From positions 1 through 42,980 of the forward strand of contig JASEJC010000003.1 of NCBI GenBank assembly GCA_030016755.1: a DNA stretch of 42,980 nucleotides, in the 5' to 3' direction. Under the pieces are notes generated by a model. The model searched no databases, was not told the origin of the DNA, and saw only the letters and a list, made by a program, of their open reading frames with translations. Positions 15,012 to 23,390 of the stretch are shown piece by piece (position 1 is the first letter of the stretch; the number at the start of each line of letters is the position of its first letter). The position numbers were made by a program, and so were the translations under genes. The DNA is from Candidatus Hodarchaeaceae archaeon (GTDB lineage: Archaea > Hadarchaeota > Hadarchaeia > Hadarchaeales > Hadarchaeaceae).

Positions 15012-15901
15012 CCAATCACCACCAAATCGTCCCAAGAAGCGAGCCAAAGCTGCGGCGTTCCATAGTAGAGCTGGAATGCTCCCTTCACGCGGACTGTATC
15101 CCCTATCTTGATTCCAAAGGTTTCCAACGTCTTGCCAAATTGTTCCAATAAGCGGGGGACCATGACACCTAGCTCGGCCCCAGATTGCATCTCATAAAGG
15201 GTTAGCAGAGTTGCCCAGCCCATGTCTCTTGTCGATATGATTTTCCCCTCAACTTCAACACGCTGATATTTGCCAAAATTTTCTTTATTCTCGACTATAT
15301 TCTCAATCGTTGTCGGGGTCGCTGTAGGGCGTTCAATATCAAGAAGGCCTTCTGCGTACTGAAGAATCATCATCCTGAATCCCTCTGGGCCGATGACCTT
15401 GCCCATTGCCCGTACGCGTAGTTGCCCGCGGATTGTTACGATGTCTCCGACCGCTGGGAATTTCGGCGTGGGGTCGTTCTTGTCGAGCCGCTCCTTTTCC
15501 ATGTTGATGAGCCTAAGGGTTTCTGCATCATAGGCCCGGATGAAGATGTCGGCGTTCTCATTTTCCAAATCCGATAAAAACATCCCGAGAAATCTGGTGT
15601 CGTCATAATATTTCACAAAAGTCGCCTTGCCTCGGATGACCACCTGTGCCATGTTCATCGGTGATGTGATCTCGCTTATCGAAACTTGGTAGGGCTCTTT
15701 CACTATTATGTGTGGGCCGTGAAGGTCCAGATACAAAAACATTATTCCAAAAACTGCTACTGCCAAAGCACCCCACTTGAGCAGGCGGAAGGCCAGCCGC
15801 TTTGGCACCCTCGCCCCGCAGTAGGGGCACCGCTCAAACGTGCCCACGTAACGCCTGCAACTGGGGCAGAAGACCTCTTCCTCCCGTCCAACTGGCTTCA
15901 T
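15008..15901 (-). CDS. Zn-ribbon, single-TM protein with extracytosolic OB-type domains (paralogue)
   Basis: 297 residues, first gene of the operon. Cys4 zinc ribbon (CPSCRRYVG..ERCPYCG), basic stretch PKRLAFRLLK, one TM helix (GALAVAVFGIMFLYLDL), then two OB-like units: VVIRGKATFVKYYDD and VEVEGKIISTRDMGWATLLTL...VRVKGAFQLYYG. Topology by the positive-inside rule is N-terminus in the cytosol. The layout matches the next gene, indicating duplication. ATG 15901 faces dys across a 79-bp divergent gap that contains a shared TTTAATTA element. Confidence 0.7.
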   Translation of the reverse strand: MKPVGREEEVFCPSCRRYVGTFERCPYCGARVPKRLAFRLLKWGALAVAVFGIMFLYLDLHGPHIIVKEPYQVSISEITSPMNMAQVVIRGKATFVKYYDDTRFLGMFLSDLENENADIFIRAYDAETLRLINMEKERLDKNDPTPKFPAVGDIVTIRGQLRVRAMGKVIGPEGFRMMILQYAEGLLDIERPTATPTTIENIVENKENFGKYQRVEVEGKIISTRDMGWATLLTLYEMQSGAELGVMVPRLLEQFGKTLETFGIKIGDTVRVKGAFQLYYGTPQLWLASWDDLVVIG

Positions 15902-15980
15902 GGGGGCACAACTACAAAATCGAGGGGAGATTTAATTAGGTTTGGGGTGAAGGAAAGCTAGCTACTAGGAGCTTGGTGGA

Positions 15981-16904
15981 ATGCCAAAGCGCGTCAGGCA
16001 CATCGAACTAAAATCCGGGATGCGGGTCGATGAACTCGCGGAGGAGATGGGCAAGTCCGGCGTGTTCAGCGCAGGGCGGGTCGCAAAAGCTGTCGAAACC
16101 TACCGTGAGATGCTCAAAGCTGGTTCGACGATTTTCATGGGGGTTGGGGGTGCCGTGGTGCCCGGGGGGCTCCGGCTGGTCCTAACCCAGGCGATTAACG
16201 AGGAGCTTGCCGATGCCCTTGTCGTCACCGGCGCAAACGCCACCCACGACCTCATCGAGGCCTTCGGCGGCTACCACATGCGAGGCGAGGCGATGGTCGA
16301 TGATGTAAAGTTGCGCCGTCTCGGTGTAAGCCGCATCTTCGACGTTTACGTGCCCCAGCGGGTCTTCGAGATCTTCGAGGACCGAATTCAACCCATGTTT
16401 GCTAAAGTGGCGAAGGAGGGATCCAAGATGTCCTCCGCCGAACTCCTGCGCAGAATAGGGTCGCGCATCACCGACAAAAATTCCTTCCTGAAAGCCGCCG
16501 CTGACAAGGGGGTACCTGTCTTCTGCCCTGCTGTGGCTGACTCCATCCTAGGGCTCCAAGCATGGCTCTACTCCCAGGAGCATGAGCTGGTTATAGATGT
16601 CCTGCAGGATGTGCGGGAGATGGTCGAATTGGCGAGCAACGCCATTCGGCCTGGAGCAATCCTGCTCGGTGGTGGTGTCCCGAAGAACTTCATCTTCCAG
16701 AGCATGTTGCTCGCGCCCCGATCCTTCGACTATGCCATCCAAATCACGATGGACCGCCCAGAGCACGGAGGACTCAGCGGGGCGACGCTCGAGGAGGCCA
16801 AATCTTGGGGGAAGGTCGCGAAGAATGCTAAAATCGTGACGGTGATAGGGGACGCGACCGTTGTGTTCCCAATTATTCTGGCCGCGGTAATGAAAAAGGC
16901 CTAA
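15981..16904 (+). CDS. dys: Deoxyhypusine synthase
   Basis: NAD-dependent transfer of the aminobutyl group of spermidine to a lysine of aIF5A, the first step of hypusine formation. The protein is 307 residues, normal for archaea. Family landmarks are VVTGANATHDL (about 81-91), the GGY segment near 96, the ILLGGGVPKNF strand (227-237) and EEAKSWGKV with the predicted catalytic lysine K278. The end DATVVFPIILAAV is also typical. GGAGCTTGGTGG precedes the ATG. Transcribed divergently from the Zn-ribbon/OB operon. Confidence 0.95.
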   Translation: MPKRVRHIELKSGMRVDELAEEMGKSGVFSAGRVAKAVETYREMLKAGSTIFMGVGGAVVPGGLRLVLTQAINEELADALVVTGANATHDLIEAFGGYHMRGEAMVDDVKLRRLGVSRIFDVYVPQRVFEIFEDRIQPMFAKVAKEGSKMSSAELLRRIGSRITDKNSFLKAAADKGVPVFCPAVADSILGLQAWLYSQEHELVIDVLQDVREMVELASNAIRPGAILLGGGVPKNFIFQSMLLAPRSFDYAIQITMDRPEHGGLSGATLEEAKSWGKVAKNAKIVTVIGDATVVFPIILAAVMKKA

Positions 16905-16951
16905 AAGGTGTAGCTTTCAAACCATCTGGTTAAAAGTTTTGGTGGTGGAAA

Positions 16952-17494
16952 ATGAAAGTTATTGGTATAGACCTCGCTGGGCTAGCGACTAACCCAAGCG
17001 GCTTCGCCATACTAGTGGGCCGCACATTCAAAACCCAACTTATCTACTCCGATGAGCAAATGATTGAGCTCTGCGTGAAGGAGAAGCCAGATCTGGTGGC
17101 AATAGACGCCCCCCTCAGCCTTCCCAAGCGCGGCAATTTGAGGGACGCCGACCTTTCCCTCATCAAGCGCGGGCTGCGGGTTTTCCCTCCAACTTTCACC
17201 GGCATGCGATCGCTTACCGCGCGGGGTATACTCCTGACCAAAAAGCTCCGCACAAGGAAGATCAAGGTGATAGAGATTCACCCTAGAACCTCTGGAATCA
17301 CAATCTTCAAGACCGCCAACAGGAGCCAATGGAGAAAAAAACTGAAAAAGATGGGTTTTTGCCTCCGTGGGGGCAAAAGCCGACACGAGTTAGACGCTGT
17401 TCTCGCAGCTTTTACCGGGACCCTCCACCTTCGCGGAAAAACTGAGGAAATCGGAAAAGTCGGAGAGGGGACTATCGTCATCCCTCTGCCATGA
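16952..17494 (+). CDS. DUF429 family protein (RNase H-fold predicted nuclease)
   Basis: 180 residues. The N-terminus VIGIDLAGLATNPSG and the strand LVAIDAPLSLP are the DUF429/COG2410 landmarks of an RNase H-like fold, with acidic residues D7 and D51 in the expected places and a later HELDAVLAAFTG that supplies another acid. Biochemical activity is not established for the family. GGTGGTGG lies just before the ATG. It ends 17 bp inside the end of the convergent tfb gene. Confidence 0.75.
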   Translation: MKVIGIDLAGLATNPSGFAILVGRTFKTQLIYSDEQMIELCVKEKPDLVAIDAPLSLPKRGNLRDADLSLIKRGLRVFPPTFTGMRSLTARGILLTKKLRTRKIKVIEIHPRTSGITIFKTANRSQWRKKLKKMGFCLRGGKSRHELDAVLAAFTGTLHLRGKTEEIGKVGEGTIVIPLP

Positions 17495-18395
17495 ACTTCT
17501 TCGCGCGAGCGACATTCTTGGAGAGGCTGGACATCCCGACACCTAACGTGCGCGCGACCCTACGAAGGGTGACCCTCTCGCCAACCAGCCTCGGTGCAAG
17601 GTAAAGCGTCATTGCGGCCAGGAAACGCGGCGGTTTTGCCTGAGTGAATCTCCTTGGCAGCGTCTTGTGGAGCTCGTGGGCGCGCTCAACTGCCTTTTTA
17701 GAGAGCCCGAGCTGGGGAGCAAACCGATCGATATAGTCATCGGTCGTGATGCGCGGTAGTTTTAGCTTCAACTTTTGGGTGAGCAATCTGGTGATTTTAC
17801 GAATGTTCCGCAGGACCCCGTGCTTCTCCCCGCCAAAGCGTGCGACCAACGCATCCGAGACCTCACCGTCTGTGCGAGGAATACCCCTCATCCTGCATGT
17901 GATGAAGACAATTGCTGCCAAAACCTGATATAGATTCCTGCCGACCGTTATTCCCTTGACCCTCGCCCGTCGGTAACTCACGCTTGCCTCCGCCTTTACC
18001 CCCTTCGGGAGCGCTAAATCCTCGCAGAGTTTGTCCAGCTCCACGAGCGCCTCTCGGAGGCTTCGATCTTCCCAACCGCGAACGCGCGAACGCTTCTGCA
18101 GCTCACGCATCCTGCGCAAGCGAGCACGCCAGCTTGGAGACACCTCCATGGTCACGCCAATTATGCTCCCAATCCCGAGGTCATGCTGTGTAACATCGAT
18201 GCCGGAGGTGACATCGGCCCTCCCCACCATCTCCTCTCCGGGTTTCATCCGCCATTCCGGCTCCGGCTCAAGCAAGCGCTCAAGGATGACCAACCCACAC
18301 CTCGTGCACACCTGCTCCCCCCTGGAGTGGTCATATAGAACTGCTGAACTGCTGCACGAGGGGCAGCGCGTCGGAACCACCTCGGAGCGCGTCAC
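17478..18395 (-). CDS. tfb: Transcription initiation factor TFB (TFIIB homologue)
   Basis: Binds the BRE and TBP-DNA to recruit archaeal RNA polymerase. The N-terminal zinc ribbon is C11/C14/C30/C33 (CPSCS...CTRCG). The B-reader/linker follows (DVTQHDLGIGSII) and then two cyclin-like repeats, about 110-205 and 210-300; the second ends in an HTH for BRE contact (VTLRRVARTLGVGMSSLSKNVARAKKF). Length 305 is normal. The linker differs from the common HDKGLST version. Its GTG start overlaps the stop of the GGR gene (GTGA), so it is translated as the second gene of that pair, an unusual place for a general factor. Confidence 0.92.
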   Translation of the reverse strand: MTRSEVVPTRCPSCSSSAVLYDHSRGEQVCTRCGLVILERLLEPEPEWRMKPGEEMVGRADVTSGIDVTQHDLGIGSIIGVTMEVSPSWRARLRRMRELQKRSRVRGWEDRSLREALVELDKLCEDLALPKGVKAEASVSYRRARVKGITVGRNLYQVLAAIVFITCRMRGIPRTDGEVSDALVARFGGEKHGVLRNIRKITRLLTQKLKLKLPRITTDDYIDRFAPQLGLSKKAVERAHELHKTLPRRFTQAKPPRFLAAMTLYLAPRLVGERVTLRRVARTLGVGMSSLSKNVARAKKFMAEG

Positions 18396-19594
18396 TTAAG
18401 CGCGAGTGCCTTCTCCACGGTTTCTCGGCCAAAGACCCGCGCTATCTCGGCATCCTTCAGCAGAACAGGGAGCGCACGCATGGGTTTGAAGCCGGTGAAT
18501 ACATCGATAAACGCGCGTTGGAGTCGAGGCTTGCCCACGAGCGCACGGAGAAGAGAATCCATTTTTCGGTCTTGGGAGACACTTAACGAGGAATGTAGGA
18601 GCCCGCCGACCTCGAACTCGGATCCAAACTCAGACCTCCAACCTTGCTCGTACTCCGACAATCGCTCCCTAGTGACATCACCATCCGTGACTGCATCCAC
18701 CGCCACCCTGCCAGCGATTTCCCCGCAGCGAAGTGCGTAACGCAGTCCCTGCCCCGACAACGGGTAGATCTGGCCAGCCGAACCACCCACAGCGATTATT
18801 CCGTCAGCGCAGGTCTGTTTCAGCGGCCCCCCTAACGGCAATTGGCTTCTGAAGGCCGCCACCGGCACGGCGCCCGTGAGCCTTGGCGGGGCCTGCTTCC
18901 CTATGAATTCATCGAGGGCAGCGTCGGGATGGATCCTTATTCCCTGAATCCCCGCAATCGCAAAACCCTTTTCCAGCGGGTAAATCCAAGCGTAGCCCCC
19001 GGGGGCAAAATAGGAGGTAAAAATCAGCTCCGCCACTTTTTCGTCCTTCAAGTTTGCCATGAGGTACTCGTTGCTGAACGCCAGTCGCTCGCGGTGCCAG
19101 TCTTTTCCCAGCACCTTTCTGAGGAGCAGGCTTGACCACTCCCCCCTAGCTCCAGTCGCATCCACAACTACCTCAGCCTGAATTTGCTCCGACCATCCTC
19201 CCGCCTCGGTGCGGATCCCACGGACTGCACCGTCGGTTACCAAAAGCTCACGGACCGGGGCGCTTAGCCAAATCTCGGCGCCGCTCGATGCCGCTTCTGC
19301 CGCCAAGAGCTTGTCGAACTGTCGCCTGTCCACTACTGCACCAAGGTCACCTCGCACACGCACCTCCTCATGCAGCGCGTGCAGCCTCACCTCCTTCAGC
19401 TTCGTCGCCACCGCGCCCTTCAGCTTGGGCGTCAGCAAATCTTTCGGAACCCAGCTTGCGGACTGGGTCTGGCCACCAATCTGGGCCTGCAATTCTAACA
19501 GGAGGACCTTGGCACCTTCCGCGGCCGCTGCTTTGGCCGCAACTAGCCCGGCCGGACCGCCTCCTGCCACGACTACATCATACTTTTCAACCAT
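18392..19594 (-). CDS. Geranylgeranyl reductase family flavoprotein
   Basis: About 400 residues. FAD-binding GGGPAG at 11-16, then the GGR-family pattern with VVDATGARGEWS, AGYAWIYPLEKG-like YAWIYPLEKGFAIAG, and AVGGSAGQIYPLSGQGLRYAL. Archaeal members saturate the isoprenoid chains of ether lipids; some act on other prenyl substrates. ATG 19594 is chosen because a purine-rich GGAGGAGGGGG stretch precedes it; the frame stays open to 19963 but that extension overlaps the divergent ATPase gene. TTATAAAC (19626-19633 region, minus strand) is a possible TATA box. tfb follows with a 4-bp overlap. Confidence 0.85.
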   Translation of the reverse strand: MVEKYDVVVAGGGPAGLVAAKAAAAEGAKVLLLELQAQIGGQTQSASWVPKDLLTPKLKGAVATKLKEVRLHALHEEVRVRGDLGAVVDRRQFDKLLAAEAASSGAEIWLSAPVRELLVTDGAVRGIRTEAGGWSEQIQAEVVVDATGARGEWSSLLLRKVLGKDWHRERLAFSNEYLMANLKDEKVAELIFTSYFAPGGYAWIYPLEKGFAIAGIQGIRIHPDAALDEFIGKQAPPRLTGAVPVAAFRSQLPLGGPLKQTCADGIIAVGGSAGQIYPLSGQGLRYALRCGEIAGRVAVDAVTDGDVTRERLSEYEQGWRSEFGSEFEVGGLLHSSLSVSQDRKMDSLLRALVGKPRLQRAFIDVFTGFKPMRALPVLLKDAEIARVFGRETVEKALALK

Positions 19595-19693
19595 CTCATC
19601 CCCCTCCTCCTTTGGGTGGTCGTTGTTTATAAGGAGGAAAAAATCCACCACATAGTATTTTAGATTGACAGCTTGAGGGTTCATTTGGTCTCC

Positions 19694-20413
19694 ATGCGGA
19701 TAATCGCCCTGGCCTCCGGCAAGGGGGGCGTTGGTCGAACCACAATTACAGCAAACCTCGGCATCGCTCTCTCTGGGTTCGGGAAATCTACCATAATTAT
19801 CGATGCCAGCCTCACGACACCCGACCTCGCCTTCCTCTTCAAGCTCGAGAAATCCGTGTACACAGTCAACGACGCTCTTGCGGGGGAAGCCTCGCTGGAG
19901 GATGTCCTTTACAACGGTCCAAAGGGAGTAAAAATCGCCCCCGCTGCCGTGACCCTTGAACAAATCAAGCGCGCCCGCCCAGAGCGCCTGCCGGAACTCT
20001 TGAGTCAGGTGCCGCAGAAAACAGATTTCGTGCTCATCGATGCTCCGGGCGGCCTGAGGCGGGAGACGGTCACTGCCATTCGTGCCGCGCGCGAGATTCT
20101 GCTCGTGACGGCCCCCGAGATGGTCTCAGTTTCGGATTGCATGAAAACCCGCCTGATCTCAGAGTTTCTGGGCTCCACCCCTATAGGTGTGGTGCTGAAC
20201 CGCGTTCGTCGTGAAGAGTTCGAGCTAAAAAGCGGTGATATCAAGACAATCCTGAACGTCCCCGTGCTGGCGGAGATTCCTGAGGACGAAAAGGTTGGGC
20301 AAGCCCTGAAGCAGGGGAAACCATTGCTCGTGCTGGACGCGAAGGCCCCGGCCGCCAAAGCGATCATGGGACTCGCGAAAAGGCTACTCAAAGTAAAAGC
20401 TCAAGCCCCCTAA
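19694..20413 (+). CDS. MinD/ParA-like ATPase with altered Walker A
   Basis: About 239 residues, deviant-Walker P-loop ATPase. The loop reads SGKGGVGRTT: the signature lysine K10 is present but the usual Walker A lysine is Arg (R15). Switch regions are visible as IIDASLTTPDL and FVLIDAPGGL, and the VTAPEMVSVSDCMKT segment is MinD-like. R15 suggests weak hydrolysis or a binding-only role. ATG 19694 is used rather than the upstream start at 19673. No partner is adjacent; a second MinD-like protein with an intact loop lies at 27919-28758. Confidence 0.85.
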   Translation: MRIIALASGKGGVGRTTITANLGIALSGFGKSTIIIDASLTTPDLAFLFKLEKSVYTVNDALAGEASLEDVLYNGPKGVKIAPAAVTLEQIKRARPERLPELLSQVPQKTDFVLIDAPGGLRRETVTAIRAAREILLVTAPEMVSVSDCMKTRLISEFLGSTPIGVVLNRVRREEFELKSGDIKTILNVPVLAEIPEDEKVGQALKQGKPLLVLDAKAPAAKAIMGLAKRLLKVKAQAP

Positions 20414-20436
20414 GCCGCGCCGAATCTAGAGCGTGG

Positions 20437-21321
20437 CTACGGGCCCGGTGGCGCGGGTGGTGCCTCAGGGGGCGGGGGTGGGGCCATCTCTGGTACAGGT
20501 GGGAGTTCCTCGCGTCCGCGCCTTCGAGCCAAGGCTATGGTTGCGATCACCACAACCAACACCACAACGCCAGCTATTATGACCCATGGGGGAACTTCAA
20601 AGCCCGGTGCCGCAGAAACTGCAATCCCGCTCTTTATCGCGTCAAAATCTATCTGCCAATAACCGGCCCCACTTTTTTCTATATAGATGTTGCCCACTTT
20701 GTACTTTTCTTCTCTAGCTGTGCTCCTGTTCTCATAAGTCCCTCTATACGTTTGGCCGTAGTATGTGAAAGTGAGGTTGTCACCGGTGAATTGGAGATCT
20801 GTGTCTCCCCATCTTAATCTTAAACGCGCCTTCAGCTTGATTTGCCCGCCAATAGGTATTTCATTCATGCCCCCTTGTGTTTTGTGAGCCTCGGGGCGTG
20901 GATAATCAACAACTTTATTTGGAATGGTGAATTCTCGTGTGTCACTCATCCCTGCCGTCCACGAGTCACCCTGAACTCGCCAATCCCACCAGCCTGAGTA
21001 GAGGAGGCCTCCATCAATTGTCGTCATATCCCCCTGGCTGTAGCAGTTCAAACCATCATAAAAGTAAACTCTTACTTCCCACTTTGGGGGAGTGGTCCCC
21101 GTTGTCCATGTAGGTAATACCATGCCTGGGGGTCTCGTAACACGCACGCGAATGTTGTAACTGCCGCCAGGTTGAACGGTAGTTGGGTAATCAATTATTT
21201 CTACCGTAAAAGTGGGAGGGGCTTGGACTTGTGCCACAACTGGGGTCGCTTGTGTTGTCACTAAAACTAAAATCGTGATCATCGGGGCCAGACCCGCTAT
21301 TAATCCGATCCAGCGCTTCAT
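20437..21321 (-). CDS. Surface protein with C-terminal anchor and Pro-rich tail
   Basis: 294 residues. Signal peptide (WIGLIAGLAPMITILVLVTTQ, cleavage after about 30), a beta-rich exterior, one TM helix (WVIIAGVVVLVVVIATIALA, about 247-266), a basic stop-transfer RRRGR and a cytoplasmic tail of Pro, Ala and Glu. Segments WEVRVYFYDGLNCYSQG, YSGWWDWRVQGDSW, VVDYPRP and GGMNEIP are shared with the next protein, so the two are tandem paralogues. No known family. Role as cell-surface adhesin or complex subunit is a guess. Confidence 0.7.
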   Translation of the reverse strand: MKRWIGLIAGLAPMITILVLVTTQATPVVAQVQAPPTFTVEIIDYPTTVQPGGSYNIRVRVTRPPGMVLPTWTTGTTPPKWEVRVYFYDGLNCYSQGDMTTIDGGLLYSGWWDWRVQGDSWTAGMSDTREFTIPNKVVDYPRPEAHKTQGGMNEIPIGGQIKLKARLRLRWGDTDLQFTGDNLTFTYYGQTYRGTYENRSTAREEKYKVGNIYIEKSGAGYWQIDFDAIKSGIAVSAAPGFEVPPWVIIAGVVVLVVVIATIALARRRGREELPPVPEMAPPPPPEAPPAPPGP

Positions 21322-21372
21322 TTTGAACCTCGCATTTTACTCGGACCTTTCCCATAAAAAAGCTTAGCGGGT

Positions 21373-22218
21373 TTAAACTGGTCCCAGCTCTTCTGCGGGC
21401 ATCCGCTTCCGCAGTGCTATGTATGCTGCAGCGGCAACAACTGCCATGACCACGACCACGCCGATCATTATCTTGAATTCAAGCGGGAGCTCAATTGCTG
21501 GTTCCGATTGCGCGGCTGTAAGTAAATTCACGTTTATCGATGATGGCATCGGATACAAGTCGGTGCTGGGCGCATCGTTGCTGACAGTCACGCCAATGGT
21601 CTGGTCTATCATGAGTCTCCACTTGCCCTCAAAATCCTGATCTATTTTTGCCTCAAATCCCTCGCCGGTTATGGTGATGTTGCCGTATACATCCTTTACA
21701 TATCGGTACTGATACGGCATTCCCCCTACCGTAAAAGTGACGTAACCAGATCCCGCATCCTCCGGGCCCGAAAACTTGGCGTTGATGTCCTTGATTAAAA
21801 ACCGCACCCTCAGCGAAACGGCCCCAGGAACAGGTATGTTGTTCATCCCACGATTTATGTCCTCTTGCGGTCTCGGATTATCAACCACATTGACCGTGAT
21901 GTCAAAAGTCCTATCCTCAGGCCCACCGGACCAATCTTCCCCTCTAATGCGGTGGTTATACCAACCTGAGTAAATCCACTTCGACCCCGACTGCCACCAA
22001 GACCCAGTGTTGTAACAATTGTTGCGGTCGAAAAAGTAAACTCTTATCTCCCAAGCGTCTTCCGGGAGTTTCACATAGGATGGTTTGTGGACCTGCACTC
22101 GGATGATGTAACTCCCGCCAGGCTTTATCGTGAGTTGTTGGGCTGTGGCTGTAGGAGCTGAGGATAACCCCAATGGCAGGAGGAGCAGGAGCACCAAGCT
22201 AATCGCCATGAGCCTCAT
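21373..22218 (-). CDS. Surface protein with C-terminal anchor (paralogue of neighbour)
   Basis: 281 residues. Signal peptide (MAISLVLLLLLPLGLSSAPTA), exterior beta-domain with PGGSYIIRVQVHKP, WEIRVYFFDRNNCYNTG, YSGWYNHRIRGEDW and VVDNPRP, then one TM helix (IMIGVVVVMAVVAAAAYIA) and a short basic/acidic tail. The single Cys in the NCY motif is conserved with the neighbour, allowing intermolecular disulfide bonding (inference). A TATA-like ATATTTTAAT precedes the ATG on the minus strand, so this gene probably heads a two-gene unit. Confidence 0.7.
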   Translation of the reverse strand: MRLMAISLVLLLLLPLGLSSAPTATAQQLTIKPGGSYIIRVQVHKPSYVKLPEDAWEIRVYFFDRNNCYNTGSWWQSGSKWIYSGWYNHRIRGEDWSGGPEDRTFDITVNVVDNPRPQEDINRGMNNIPVPGAVSLRVRFLIKDINAKFSGPEDAGSGYVTFTVGGMPYQYRYVKDVYGNITITGEGFEAKIDQDFEGKWRLMIDQTIGVTVSNDAPSTDLYPMPSSINVNLLTAAQSEPAIELPLEFKIMIGVVVVMAVVAAAAYIALRKRMPAEELGPV

Positions 22219-22314
22219 CGGGATGCCTCATTAAAATATCGAAATCCGTTCTTAAGGTTGTGTCGCTCCCGTCGGTTATAAAATCTCACGCACATAAGGT
22301 TAAATGGTGCCAAT

Positions 22315-22440
22315 TTGCGACGCTTCAAGCGCCGTAAGAAGGAGCGAAAGGGAAGCAAAAAGAGCGAGCAAATCCAACGAAAAGAATTCAAGCAAATGCT
22401 CGAAAAGACCCTTGAAGAGGAAGAAATTCCTGAGGATTAG
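22315..22440 (+). CDS. Small highly charged protein (41 residues)
   Basis: TTG 22315 opens a frame LRRFKRRKKERKGSKK... ending LEKTLEEEEIPED, basic then acidic, probably helical. TTATAAAA at 22276-22283 is about 30 nt upstream, which allows a near-leaderless transcript. The stop abuts the convergent gene end. No family and no Shine-Dalgarno; an ATG frame at 22304 gives a less convincing product. Low-to-moderate support. Confidence 0.35.
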   Translation: MRRFKRRKKERKGSKKSEQIQRKEFKQMLEKTLEEEEIPED

Positions 22441-22805
22441 GGCCGGCCTTTAGCCCGCTCGGGAGGGACGGTGAAGCACACCGTGCCTGGTTTGGGTTCA
22501 TAAATGTGGCCTGCGTCCTTTTCCATCGCTACAATCTCATCTACCTCGACGCGTGTTAGCCCTACTTTCTCTGCTAAATCAACTATCTCATCCACCTCGA
22601 CAACACCGCTGGGCTCCTTGCTTGCCAGCGCCCGCATCGCGCGGAGCACGAAGTCCACCTTGGCCTCATGACCTCGCAGGACCAATGCCGTTCGCTTCTT
22701 CGGCTGGGGGGCCGCTGCCTCGGCCGTGACATAGCTGCTTATCTCCAGCTCCAAGCTGAAGGGCTTTCCGCATATCGGGCATTTGACCTCCACCCGCTGG
22801 CGCAT
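22437..22805 (-). CDS. Zn-binding protein with MCM-C-terminal-like winged helix
   Basis: 122 residues. The N-terminus has one CPICGKPF knuckle, which alone gives only two cysteines. The C-terminal part (about 70-115) follows the pattern VEVDEIVDLAEKVGLTRVEVDEIVAMEKDAGHIYEPKPG, close to the winged helix at the C-terminus of archaeal MCM and some RPA-linked proteins (ee..ea...Gi....e..l.kL...G.iYep.pG). A DNA-associated role is therefore likely, not proven. No replication gene is adjacent. Confidence 0.6.
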   Translation of the reverse strand: MRQRVEVKCPICGKPFSLELEISSYVTAEAAAPQPKKRTALVLRGHEAKVDFVLRAMRALASKEPSGVVEVDEIVDLAEKVGLTRVEVDEIVAMEKDAGHIYEPKPGTVCFTVPPERAKGRP

Positions 22806-22901
22806 CCCATCCCTGCTCCTAATTACGCGCCGCGCTTTTTAAGGTTGAGAGCGAGAGCGGCAACTACTTTTGGCTGGACCGTGAAATGAAAAATGGATTT
22901 C

Positions 22902-23390
22902 ATGAAATTCATAGCCGATGGTATGCTGGGCAAACTGGCGCGATGGCTCCGCCTCGCTGGCCACGATGTCGTCTACATCGGGGATTCAAAAATGCCGCCG
23001 GAGCAGCAGGACGATGCTTTGGTCAAACGGGCAAAACTTGAGAGGAGGATACTTCTGACTTCAGACCTAGCCTTACACCGCCGTGCGCTGAAGCGAGGGG
23101 CTAGGAGCACATTCATCAAAAGTGCTGATGTGGTTTCACAGCTCGTCGAGACATCAAGGCGGGTTGGGCAGAGGATAGAAATCGTCCCTGAGAACTCTAG
23201 GTGCCCGATGTGTAACGGATCGCTGAGAGCCGCGAGCAGACAGGACGTGGGGGGGCTCGTTCCAGAAACTGTCCTCAAAGCGCAGCGAGAATTTTGGCAA
23301 TGTGTTAAGTGCAAAAAGATCTACTGGCATGGCAAGCACTGGAAGACCATAATTGAAATGGCCTCTCGATACAACCAGATAGCGAGGTGA
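22902..23390 (+). CDS. Mut7-C RNase domain protein (PIN-like plus zinc ribbon)
   Basis: About 162 residues. FIADGMLGKLARWLRLAGHDV at the N-terminus and ILLTSDLALHRRA supply the acidic residues of the PIN-like Mut7-C nuclease fold; the C-terminus holds a zinc ribbon (CPMC...CVKCKKIYWHGKHW). Predicted RNase, target unknown. ATG 22902 matches the family N-terminus better than ATG 22893, three codons earlier. The stop overlaps the next start as GTGA. A TTTTTAAGG TATA-like box lies near 22838. Confidence 0.88.
   Translation: MKFIADGMLGKLARWLRLAGHDVVYIGDSKMPPEQQDDALVKRAKLERRILLTSDLALHRRALKRGARSTFIKSADVVSQLVETSRRVGQRIEIVPENSRCPMCNGSLRAASRQDVGGLVPETVLKAQREFWQCVKCKKIYWHGKHWKTIIEMASRYNQIAR

Noticed and set aside
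14247-15065. 272-residue plus-strand frame over the OB-type genes
   Set aside because: Shadow frame; the minus-strand genes have zinc ribbons, TM helices and coupled starts.
19620-19635. TTGTTTATAA as a fourth copy of the palindrome
   Set aside because: Only one half-site matches and there is no symmetric arm; an ordinary TATA box is enough.
18392-19963. N-terminal extension of the reductase to 19963
   Set aside because: It overlaps the divergent MinD-like gene, and the GGGPAG flavin motif is normally near the N-terminus, as with ATG 19594.
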